DNA of 23,172 nt from IMG/VR virus record IMGVR_UViG_3300031227_006615, positions 1 through 23,172 of that record. One strand, given 5' to 3'. Under the pieces are notes generated by a model. The model saw only the letters and a list, made by a program, of their open reading frames with translations, made no database searches and had not been told where the DNA came from. Each line of letters opens with the position of its first letter. The first letter of the stretch is position 1. Source of the DNA: a virus. Both the position numbers and the translations under genes were made by a program. Positions 8,237-15,096 of this stretch are shown here, piece by piece.

Positions 8237-8910
8237 TGAAAGAATTATTATTACATACTCATTACGGATTCGGAGATTATGTCATATGTTATGGGATGAT
8301 TAAAGAATTAGCTAAAGAACAGGACCTTGTGACTTTATTTGTTCAGCCACATCGTTCAAAGTTGCATATTGATAATGTCAGGAGATTATATAGCAGTATA
8401 AAAAAGGTGCAGATTACAGAGAACCCCCCAGAATTCTGTGATGGTGTTGTGTATGTGGGAGAAGGGTTTAATCCGGAAGATAATATACAATTCCCAAAGT
8501 TTTTTTATCAGCAGATGAAGGTTCCGTTAGGATTAATGTGGCAGAATTTTTATTTTAAAAGAGATATAAAAAAAGAGAAAGAAATTTATTATGATATATT
8601 AGGGTTAAAAGATAATGAAGAGTATATTTTTCTGCATGATGATCCTGTGAGAGATTTTATAATTGATAGAAAGCACATCAACCCAAATATTAAAATTATC
8701 CATTTGGTTGAGTTAGAAGATATAAGTATTTTAGATACTCTTTATTTAGTTGAGAAATCTAAAGAGGTTCATATGTATACTACTGGATTAGCGTCGTTTA
8801 TAGATCAAATGGGTATTAAACACAATAGTTTAAATTTACACCTGTATATCAGGTCAGCACCAACAGACCAGCCAATATTATTGTTGGATTGGAATATAAT
8901 TAATAAATAG
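8236..8910 (+). CDS. Putative GT-B-fold glycosyltransferase (GT9-like)
   Basis: A 224-residue soluble protein. The N-terminus LLLHTHYGFGDYVICYGMIK (about 4-23) resembles the glycine-rich first loop of GT9 heptosyltransferases, where 'GxGD' precedes a helix. Alternating beta strands and helices continue (LVTLFVQPHR, then KIIHLVELEDISILDTLYLVEKSKEV), suggesting a Rossmann-like second half that bears a serine/threonine-rich YTTGLASF loop. It is short for GT9 (about 320-350), so this is either a compact GT-B protein or a nucleotide-sugar-binding relative. An upstream in-frame start at 8197 is rejected because 8236 gives a one-base coupled junction and begins right at the first beta strand. Function is inferred from neighbours; the family call is tentative. 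Confidence 0.5.
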   Translation: MKELLLHTHYGFGDYVICYGMIKELAKEQDLVTLFVQPHRSKLHIDNVRRLYSSIKKVQITENPPEFCDGVVYVGEGFNPEDNIQFPKFFYQQMKVPLGLMWQNFYFKRDIKKEKEIYYDILGLKDNEEYIFLHDDPVRDFIIDRKHINPNIKIIHLVELEDISILDTLYLVEKSKEVHMYTTGLASFIDQMGIKHNSLNLHLYIRSAPTDQPILLLDWNIINK

Positions 8911-8912
8911 GT

Positions 8913-9674
8913 ATGTTAGAGAAATATACTTTGATATGGTCGTTTCGAAACAGATTTGATGTATTACAAACATCAATTTTTACTGCAGATAAGCTCACTC
9001 CCAAAGAGGTTGAGTTTTGTTTAGTTGATGCTGCATCTAATGAGGATACGATCAGACAGTTACGAGAATACTGCAATACAATTACTGACAGAAAAATACG
9101 AATATGTGAAAGTTCATATCGTTCTAGTTTATCTGAAGCTTGGAATTTAGGAATGATGTTAACAGAAAACCGATACGCAATATTCAGTAGTTCAGATGTT
9201 ATCTTTACTTCTAGTGAGTGGTTTACAAAATTAAAATCGCACCGGGAGCAAACAGGGTCTCAATATATTCTTATAGGGAACCATGCAGTTTTTTTAATTG
9301 ATAAAAAGGTGTTACCAAAGATGGGTTGGTTTGATGAAGAATTTGGTATTGGTGCCCATTTTGATTGTGACTATATGATAAAAGCGTCGGAGAGTGGCGT
9401 ACAATTAACAAATCTTGGAGTTCCCGGTCTTTTTATACATCAAGGGGATGATGCTGATGAAGGAATAAAAAGGGGAACAACAGAATGTCCTGACAGATTA
9501 CCATTTAATACTTTAGAAAATGAAATCTATTTTAAATCAAAGTGGAGCAGTGATTGGCCGGGATGGAAAAATGATACGGCTCATCCAAACCATCCACCAA
9601 CAAATATAACCCAGGCCAAAAGATTAAAGCCAGAAATAGACCCACATCCAATTTATACAAAAAAATGCAAATGA
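8913..9674 (+). CDS. GT2-family glycosyltransferase
   Basis: A 253-residue GT-A/GT2-like protein. It opens YTLIWSFRNRFDVLQTSI, and a CLVDAASNEDT segment stands where most GT2 enzymes have VDDxS. LSEAWNLGM (about 72-80) is the usual donor-binding helix. IFSSSDVIF has only D95 where a DxD is normally found. GWFDEEFGIGAHFDCDYMIKA (about 142-162) matches the GT2 acceptor-side 'GxFDExF...EDxD' region. The C-terminus is a 40-residue proline/histidine-rich tail without a clear fold. The substituted DxD may mean altered metal use. It starts 2 bases after the previous stop and overlaps the next gene as ATGA. Confidence 0.68.
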   Translation: MLEKYTLIWSFRNRFDVLQTSIFTADKLTPKEVEFCLVDAASNEDTIRQLREYCNTITDRKIRICESSYRSSLSEAWNLGMMLTENRYAIFSSSDVIFTSSEWFTKLKSHREQTGSQYILIGNHAVFLIDKKVLPKMGWFDEEFGIGAHFDCDYMIKASESGVQLTNLGVPGLFIHQGDDADEGIKRGTTECPDRLPFNTLENEIYFKSKWSSDWPGWKNDTAHPNHPPTNITQAKRLKPEIDPHPIYTKKCK

Positions 9675-10423
9675 AAATACTTTTATTGGGACATCGCGGT
9701 TATTTAGGATCTTTTTTATACCAGTACTTATCAGTTGATATTTTATCTGAAAGAAATGTGTATGATAATGGAAATAGATACGACTATGTTATTAATTGTA
9801 TTGGTAGACCGAGTGTTGAGTATTGCGAAAGTCATATACTTGAAACTAATTATAGTAATTGGTTGGCGGTAAAAGATATTATTAAATACTACCCAGACGC
9901 TAAAATTATTAATTTTTCAAGTTATTACGTTTATGATGATAAAGGGTTATGCAGTGAGACTTCTAAAACGACTGCTAAATATGCGTATATGCGTCAGAAT
10001 TTAAATGCTGAAAAAATAATCGAGTATGGTGTAACCTTTCGGTTGGGTAAATTATTCGGGAATAAAAAACAAGGGCAAGATACAGTGGTAGACCACATTT
10101 TAAAAAACGATGATTTGGTTTTAGATTCTATTTTGTTTAATCCAACCAGTTTACAGCAGGTGTTAAAGATTGTTAAGCACGAGTTGAATAGAAATCACAT
10201 AAGTGGGGTGTGTAACCTGGCAAATTCAGGGATTACCTCCCATTATGAATTTGGTGTTTTTATTAATGAATTGCTTGGGACAAACAAACACATCACTAAA
10301 ATTAAAAAGATGGGGAGGGTATTTCATAATTACGGTAGATTTTTGATGGATGTATCTTTATTGAACAGCATCTGTCCATTGACTGATTGGAAAACAGATT
10401 TTAAAAACTATATATCATGCTAA
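9671..10423 (+). CDS. SDR / RmlD-like protein with altered catalytic motif
   Basis: A 250-residue extended short-chain dehydrogenase-like protein, similar in layout to dTDP-4-dehydrorhamnose reductase (RmlD) and small NAD-dependent epimerases. The dinucleotide-binding motif is GHRGYLG (G7, G10, G13). VINCIGRPSVEYCE corresponds to the 'NAAA' strand, and INFSSYYVYDDKG to the catalytic serine/YVY region. Where the YxxxK pair is expected, the sequence is YAYMRQN: Y104 is followed by R108 and Y106 by N110, so the usual lysine is missing. It may be a non-canonical reductase or an inactive sugar-nucleotide-binding protein. An ATG at 9665 is in frame, but 9671 makes the ATGA junction and begins just before the Rossmann strand. 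Length is a little short for RmlD (about 290-300). Confidence 0.65.
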   Translation: MKILLLGHRGYLGSFLYQYLSVDILSERNVYDNGNRYDYVINCIGRPSVEYCESHILETNYSNWLAVKDIIKYYPDAKIINFSSYYVYDDKGLCSETSKTTAKYAYMRQNLNAEKIIEYGVTFRLGKLFGNKKQGQDTVVDHILKNDDLVLDSILFNPTSLQQVLKIVKHELNRNHISGVCNLANSGITSHYEFGVFINELLGTNKHITKIKKMGRVFHNYGRFLMDVSLLNSICPLTDWKTDFKNYISC

Positions 10424-10671
10424 GTATCGGAGATTTGATAGATAAGTTAGTAATTGAAAATATAAAGCTCTTCACGTTACGGGAGAGACTACATACGGAA
10501 CAATTAAGTGACAAGGAAGGAACTAAACTATATAATAAAGTATTGGCTCTTAATGAAAATAGGACAATTATTTGTGACCGGTTGGATGAAAAAGTAAAAA
10601 ATGTTATTTCCGGAAAAGAGAAGAATGTGATTTTAAAAAAAATTAGAACCTATCATGAGTACAAAGGGTAA
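10417..10671 (+). CDS. Small helical protein, paralogue of the 12152 gene
   Basis: An 84-residue protein, mostly helical and charged. Its N-terminus SIGDLIDKLVIENIKLFTL matches TFGELVDRLSIINIKLFNL of the protein encoded at 12152-12430, so the two are paralogues. They lie on either side of the RfbH-type gene, with one more small gene between. The '[ST]hG[DE]LhDKLxIxxIKL' pattern resembles the start of DUF6165-type small proteins found beside sugar genes, but I am not sure of that family link. No catalytic motif, signal or membrane segment is present. A binding or accessory role to neighbouring enzymes is inference only. It overlaps the previous gene by 7 bases and the next by 17. Confidence 0.62.
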   Translation: MLSIGDLIDKLVIENIKLFTLRERLHTEQLSDKEGTKLYNKVLALNENRTIICDRLDEKVKNVISGKEKNVILKKIRTYHEYKG

Positions 10672-10864
10672 GAAATTTAGTGAATTGGTTATTGAATTAA
10701 CTGAAACGTGGATGGAGTGGATGGCTAAAAATAAATTAGCTTGTTCTTCAAATATCACCTATACCCTTCGGAGAACATATTCAAAGGAATGTGAAGTATT
10801 GATTGATCGGGAGTATGAAATTGTATCAGAATTAGACGCATTTTTAAAAAATAAAAATGGATAA
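10655..10864 (+). CDS. Small protein of unknown function
   Basis: A 69-residue, mainly helical protein starting inside the end of the previous gene (17-base overlap) and overlapping the RfbH-type gene by 8 bases. It has a FSELVIELTETWMEWMAKN helix and a C-terminal REYEIVSELDAFLKN helix, and two cysteines. I do not recognise it. It is kept because it lies in the same coupled run with overlaps like its neighbours, and it fills the only gap between them. It could be a partner of the 84-residue protein upstream. Confidence that it is translated is moderate. Confidence 0.5.
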   Translation: MSTKGKKFSELVIELTETWMEWMAKNKLACSSNITYTLRRTYSKECEVLIDREYEIVSELDAFLKNKNG

Positions 10865-12158
10865 GTTTGAACTGGAATATAAAATTAAGGCATTAATGGG
10901 AGACTGGGTTAAATTAAATAACAGTCACCACATTAATAAAATACGTTATACTGGTCCCTGTTTAGATGTTGAAGAGTATGAGGGTATGTTAGATGCTATT
11001 TTTAATAATTGGTGGTCAGGTGGGAAATACACAATTAAAGCCGAACAATTACTAGCCGAATTATCTGACAGAAATAAAGGGTTGTTGGCTAATTCCGGAA
11101 GTTCTGCAAATTTATTATTAATGGCTGCAGCTAAGGAATTGTATTTTAAAGATGGGGATAAAATATTAACTCTGTCATGTGGATTCCCTACAACTGTAAA
11201 TCCAATAATACAGACTAGATTAGTCCCTGTGTTTGTGGATATTGATTTAGATACACTTAGTTTATTGCCAGAGACGTTGGAAAATGCGTTAAAAGCAGAC
11301 CCCGAAATCAAAGGGGTATTTATTGCAAATACATTAGGGTTTAAATCTCAGATAAATGAATTACTTGATATTTCCAGAAGGGCTAATGTTTTAGTATTTT
11401 TTGATAACTGTGACGCATACGGAACAATGTATAAGTCTCGTCCAATACAAGCTTATGGAAAAGCCAGTACGTCCAGTTTTTATGTTGCACACCATATTAC
11501 TATGGGTGAGGGTGGGGGAATAGTAACAAATGACGATGAATTATTTGGGGTTATGCGAGGTTTAAGAAACTGGGGGAAATATTGTTCATCTGATAAATGC
11601 TGCATACGTTCTGAAAATCCGGAAGCTTTTTGCCCGACACAAAAACTGACAAAAAATTCTAACTTACCAAAGGATTATATGGTTAATTATCAGTTTGAGT
11701 GGTTGGGGTATAATTTAAAACCGCTTGAGTTACAGTCTGCTATTTTATATGAACAGTTAAAAAAATTAAATACCTTTACCAAAATTAGAAAAGATAATTA
11801 TAGAAAATTATTTAATTACTTTAAAAGTATTCCTTATGTTAAGACGTGGGAAATTGACGATGACGTGTCCCCATTTTCTTTTCCATTTTTAATAAATAAA
11901 GACGCTCCATTTACTAGGAAGCATTTAATGGATCATTATACAAGGAATAAAATTGAGTGTAGAATGTTGTTTGGCGGGAATTTAATGAAGCATCCTGCAT
12001 ATGCAAATAAGAAATATTATTGGGGGGTAATAGGTAACCATAAAAACGCGGATTTAATTTTAGATACTTTTTTGATGTTAGGTGTGTCTCAAATATTGAA
12101 TGAAGAAGATATAGATAAAGTTATTGAAGTAACAACTAAATTTATAAAACAATGGTAA
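10857..12158 (+). CDS. RfbH-type PMP-dependent sugar 3-dehydratase
   Basis: A 433-residue protein of the DegT/DnrJ/EryC1/StrS fold, closest by pattern and length to RfbH/DdhC (CDP-4-keto-6-deoxyglucose-3-dehydratase, E1, about 437). Marks are NSGSSANLLLMAA, CGFPTTVNPIIQ, DNCDAYGT with PLP-ring Asp at D186, AHHITMGEGG with H212-H213, and RMLFGGNLMKHPAY near the end. The usual PLP-lysine is replaced by histidine (H213), the hallmark of 3-dehydratases (RfbH, ColD) rather than aminotransferases. Cysteines C243, C248, C249 and C259 lie where E1 binds a [2Fe-2S] cluster. E1 needs a ferredoxin-type reductase partner (E3), and the CDP-glucose genes are also needed; none is in the window. Gmd downstream could instead provide GDP-4-keto-6-deoxymannose. 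The product would be a 3,6-dideoxy sugar precursor; which nucleotide it uses is unknown. Confidence 0.8.
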   Translation: MDKFELEYKIKALMGDWVKLNNSHHINKIRYTGPCLDVEEYEGMLDAIFNNWWSGGKYTIKAEQLLAELSDRNKGLLANSGSSANLLLMAAAKELYFKDGDKILTLSCGFPTTVNPIIQTRLVPVFVDIDLDTLSLLPETLENALKADPEIKGVFIANTLGFKSQINELLDISRRANVLVFFDNCDAYGTMYKSRPIQAYGKASTSSFYVAHHITMGEGGGIVTNDDELFGVMRGLRNWGKYCSSDKCCIRSENPEAFCPTQKLTKNSNLPKDYMVNYQFEWLGYNLKPLELQSAILYEQLKKLNTFTKIRKDNYRKLFNYFKSIPYVKTWEIDDDVSPFSFPFLINKDAPFTRKHLMDHYTRNKIECRMLFGGNLMKHPAYANKKYYWGVIGNHKNADLILDTFLMLGVSQILNEEDIDKVIEVTTKFIKQW

Positions 12159-12430
12159 GTGATTTAGAATTAGTGACATTTGGGGAGTTGGTTGACAGGT
12201 TGTCTATCATCAATATTAAGCTTTTTAATCTTTTAGATAAAACTGCTGAACTTGATAAGATAGAGAATAAATCTAAAAAGGATATAGATTTGATTGTTAA
12301 ATTAAGTGGGGATAATATACGCTTGGCAACCCAAAGAAGTTGTTTGAAATCTGCAATAGATAAAAAGTTAAACATTGCTATTAAAAAAGGCGGGTCTGAA
12401 ATTTTAGATGAAGTTAAAAGTTATAAATAA
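12152..12430 (+). CDS. Small helical protein, paralogue of the 10417 gene
   Basis: A 92-residue charged, helical protein. Residues from about 9 (TFGELVDRLSIINIKLFNL) align with the start of the protein at 10417, sharing the GxLxDxLxIxNIKLFxL pattern. Both also have a second helix with a conserved arginine region (ENRTIICDRL against DNIRLATQRS). The C-terminal halves diverge. It overlaps the RfbH-type gene by 7 bases and ends 6 bases before the methyltransferase gene. No catalytic motif or membrane segment is present. Role unknown; it may be an accessory subunit or regulator of sugar enzymes. Confidence 0.62.
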   Translation: MVSDLELVTFGELVDRLSIINIKLFNLLDKTAELDKIENKSKKDIDLIVKLSGDNIRLATQRSCLKSAIDKKLNIAIKKGGSEILDEVKSYK

Positions 12431-12436
12431 AAAGAT

Positions 12437-12958
12437 ATGGAACATTTTTATACAGGAATTACAGGTTGGTTTTCATATCCTCACTTATATGCGGATATGG
12501 TAAATAAATTTCCTTCGGGGAGTCACTTTGTTGAGGTTGGTAGTTATGAAGGTTGTTCACTTGCTTATTTAATTGTAGAGATAATAAATGCAAAAAAAGA
12601 CATAAAAGTGACTGCCGTGGACTCATTTGCCCCCATATTTGGTGCGAATGAATCTACATTTCACAATAATATGAAGCCTGTTCAAGATAAGTTTGATTTA
12701 ATAATAGGGCAAAGCTGGGTTACTGCTGATATGTTTGAGGATAAGTCGTTGGACTTTGTATTTATAGATGCGGATCATGTTTATGAAAGTGTAAAGAAGG
12801 ATATAATAGCATGGCTTCCAAAGGTAAAGTCAGGTGGGGTGCTTGCTGGACATGATTATCCTGCTTTTATAGGTGTTAAGCAAGTAGTGGACGAAATGTT
12901 TGGTGATAAGCATGATAGAAAATATGCAGGTGAGCTTTGTTGGTATGTACCAATTTAA
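12437..12958 (+). CDS. Class I SAM-dependent methyltransferase (Methyltransf_24-like)
   Basis: A 173-residue single-domain methyltransferase-like protein. Motif I is HFVEVGSYEGCSLAYL (30-45). A VTAVDSFAP segment carries the acidic residue that holds the SAM ribose. DFVFIDADHVYESVKKDI is the post-motif typical of Methyltransf_24, and SGGVLAGHDYPA follows, with the histidine-aspartate pair often involved in metal binding in this group. It is compact but complete. Relatives methylate sugars or small molecules, or are annotated as class I MTases in polysaccharide loci. It begins 6 bases after the previous stop. The substrate is unknown. Confidence 0.75.
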   Translation: MEHFYTGITGWFSYPHLYADMVNKFPSGSHFVEVGSYEGCSLAYLIVEIINAKKDIKVTAVDSFAPIFGANESTFHNNMKPVQDKFDLIIGQSWVTADMFEDKSLDFVFIDADHVYESVKKDIIAWLPKVKSGGVLAGHDYPAFIGVKQVVDEMFGDKHDRKYAGELCWYVPI

Positions 12959-12970
12959 AAATAGAGAATT

Positions 12971-13750
12971 ATGATATCAGTTGTAACAGCGTATTATAAC
13001 AGAAAAAGATTGTTCCTTGAAACATTAAGGTCAATAGCTAAATCAGCTTATAAAGATTTTGAGGTTATTGTTGTAGATGATGCAAGTGACGAAGAGGAAC
13101 GAGTGGAAGATTTACAGTCAGAATTTTCATTTTTAAAAGTGGTTAGAGTAGAGAAAGAAGATAAATGGTATAATAATTCTTGCATGCCTTATAATGCGGG
13201 TATTGTTAAAGCATCTGGGGACATCATTATGTTGCAGAATCCAGAGTGTTGCCACATACATGATGTGTTAAGTCATGTGGTTAATACAGTCGATGATTCT
13301 AATTATGTTTCAATGTCTACTTATGCAATTAATGAGAAGTTAGGGAAAGTATTTTTATCGGAGGGGATTGACAAGAAAGTTTTTTTTAATGCTTTACCAC
13401 AACGATGTAATGCCAATTATAATGGATGGTATAATCATTCAAAATATAATCCAACCCACTATCATTTTTGTGCTGCCCTCACAAAGAATAATATAGATAA
13501 GCTTGGTGGGTTTGATGAAAGATTTGCAAAAGGGATTGCGTTTGAAGACAATGAGATTCTTTATCGGATTGATCGGTTAGGATTAAATAAAATAATTAGT
13601 GATAAGATTTCGGTGGTGCATCAGTGGCACCCAAAGGTATTTACTCTTGAAAATCCAGAACACCTTATATTATATAAGTTAAATGAGGCTTTAATGGAAC
13701 AAATAAAGAATGAACCAATTATTAAAGTAAATAATAGTTATTATGAGTAA
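12971..13750 (+). CDS. GT2-family glycosyltransferase
   Basis: A 259-residue GT2 enzyme. It begins ISVVTAYYNRKRLFLETLRS, then VIVVDDASDEEE with D36-D37, the nucleotide-binding aspartates. An MPYNAGIVKASGDIIMLQNPECCH segment follows, in which NPE stands in place of the normal DxD after the GD strand. GGFDERFAKGIAFEDNE (about 178-194) carries the acceptor-side acidic pair. The last 60 residues carry a VVHQWHP segment seen in other GT2 proteins of this type. The N-terminal half is canonical, so activity is likely, although the metal motif is unusual. It overlaps the gmd-like gene by 8 bases. Confidence 0.78.
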   Translation: MISVVTAYYNRKRLFLETLRSIAKSAYKDFEVIVVDDASDEEERVEDLQSEFSFLKVVRVEKEDKWYNNSCMPYNAGIVKASGDIIMLQNPECCHIHDVLSHVVNTVDDSNYVSMSTYAINEKLGKVFLSEGIDKKVFFNALPQRCNANYNGWYNHSKYNPTHYHFCAALTKNNIDKLGGFDERFAKGIAFEDNEILYRIDRLGLNKIISDKISVVHQWHPKVFTLENPEHLILYKLNEALMEQIKNEPIIKVNNSYYE

Positions 13751-14714
13751 AAGAATTTTTATAACGGGAATCAATGGGCAAGACGGGTCATATTTAGCTG
13801 AATATATGCTTGAACTTGGACATGAGGTGCATGGTCTTATCAGAAGGAATTCTGTAGAAGCTAACCAATCAAAAAGACTAGTTCATTTAGGGGGCAAGCT
13901 TCATTTGTATTACGGGAATATGTTAGATGCCTATTCGTTGGAAAAGGCGCTGGAAGAGGCACAACCCGACTACGTGTTTCACCTGGCGGCTCAATCACAG
14001 GTAAGAGTTAGTTTTGATATCCCTGAATATACAATAGATGTGAATGGAACAGGCACTTTGCGTTTACTCAATGCATGTAGACGGATATGTCCCAAAGCTC
14101 ACATATATAATGCATCCAGTAGTGAGATATTTGGTGCTTCTGTGGATGCTGATGGATTTCAAAGAGAAACAACTACAATATCTCCAATATCTCCGTATGG
14201 TGTAGGTAAAGTAATGGCACATAATTTAATAATGCATTATCGTAGAGCCTATGGCATGTATACAGCTAATGGAATTTTATTTAACCACGAGTCCCCAAGA
14301 AGAAGTGTTGATTTTGTAACTCGAAAAATAATTAAAGGTGTTGTTGCTATTCATCGTGGGCAACAAGATAAATTGGAATTAGGGAATCTTGATTCATTTA
14401 GGGATTGGGGGCACTCTAAAGATTACGTTAGGGCAATGTGGTTAATAGTAAATCATGTAAAACCAATGGAGTTTGTAATAGCTTCAGGAAAAGCTTATTC
14501 TGTGAGGGAGCTGTGTAAATTTGTATTTGCTCATTTCAAATTAAATTATGAAGATTACGTTGTCCAGAATCCTCAATTTATGCGTCCGGAAGAAGTTCCT
14601 TATTTAAAAGGGGATGCAACTAAAGCAAGAACAATATTAGGGTGGGAACCTACATATACATTTGAATCTTTACTGGAAGAAATGATTGAAGCACGTATGA
14701 AAGAAAATGATTAA
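13743..14714 (+). CDS. gmd: GDP-mannose 4,6-dehydratase
   Basis: A 323-residue extended SDR that converts GDP-D-mannose to GDP-4-keto-6-deoxy-D-mannose with bound NADP. Motifs: TGINGQDGSYLAEYML with G9, G12, G15; HEVHGLIRRNS with the NADP phosphate-binding arginines; HLAAQSQVRVSFDIPEYT; ASSSEIFG with S126 and E128; and SPYGVGK with Y152 and K156. NHESPRRSVDFVTRKI, a strongly conserved Gmd block, follows. It is a little shorter than most Gmd proteins (about 340-370), mainly at the C-terminus. Fcl lies two genes downstream and the GT11 fucosyltransferase upstream, so the natural role is supplying GDP-L-fucose in the cytoplasm from host GDP-mannose. The intermediate may also be shared with the RfbH-type enzyme. 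Confidence 0.93.
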   Translation: MSKRIFITGINGQDGSYLAEYMLELGHEVHGLIRRNSVEANQSKRLVHLGGKLHLYYGNMLDAYSLEKALEEAQPDYVFHLAAQSQVRVSFDIPEYTIDVNGTGTLRLLNACRRICPKAHIYNASSSEIFGASVDADGFQRETTTISPISPYGVGKVMAHNLIMHYRRAYGMYTANGILFNHESPRRSVDFVTRKIIKGVVAIHRGQQDKLELGNLDSFRDWGHSKDYVRAMWLIVNHVKPMEFVIASGKAYSVRELCKFVFAHFKLNYEDYVVQNPQFMRPEEVPYLKGDATKARTILGWEPTYTFESLLEEMIEARMKEND

Positions 14715-15096
14715 TAAATCTTACATAATAGCGCCTCCATGTTCGGGGAAGAGTACTTTTATAAATTCATATGAAAATGAATATAAGATACTCCGTCTTT
14801 TTGATGAACAACTTTTACCATCTTATCTTTGTAATTTAGGAGGAAATTGTATTCTTGATCAGGAAAAATATATTTATGCTATTGTTTTGATTAGGGAAGC
14901 TCAATTACGAAAACAAATTGCTAAAAGAAAAAAACAAGACCCCGGAAATGCTTGGACGGAAGAGTTAATTTTTGATCATCCAACACAGGGTTATTATGCA
15001 GTAAAACAAACAGCAAAAGAACACAACATTCCAGTATTTAAGACATTTGAAGATGCTTCAAATTTTATAATAGTTAAAATGATTGAAAATGAATAA
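14707..15096 (+). CDS. Small P-loop NTPase/kinase-like protein
   Basis: A 129-residue protein with an N-terminal P-loop-like motif APPCSGKST (residues 9-17), preceded by a beta strand KSYIIA. The first glycine of the Walker A is alanine, but the GKST end is intact. The C-terminal half has a helix rich in basic residues (IREAQLRKQIAKRKKQ) and a final NIPVFKTFEDASNFI strand-helix. The size suggests a compact nucleotide-binding protein, possibly a degenerate small-molecule kinase. It sits between gmd and fcl, overlapping both by 8 bases. Its substrate is unknown; a link to fucose or mannose activation is only inference. Confidence 0.6.
   Translation: MINKSYIIAPPCSGKSTFINSYENEYKILRLFDEQLLPSYLCNLGGNCILDQEKYIYAIVLIREAQLRKQIAKRKKQDPGNAWTEELIFDHPTQGYYAVKQTAKEHNIPVFKTFEDASNFIIVKMIENE

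Noticed and set aside
10946-11311. A 121-codon minus-strand frame inside the RfbH-type gene
   Set aside because: It is fully covered by a gene with strong family motifs; no recognisable protein pattern.
10857-12158. Ordinary PLP-dependent sugar aminotransferase
   Set aside because: The PLP lysine is replaced by histidine (H213), and the cysteine region fits RfbH-type 3-dehydratases.
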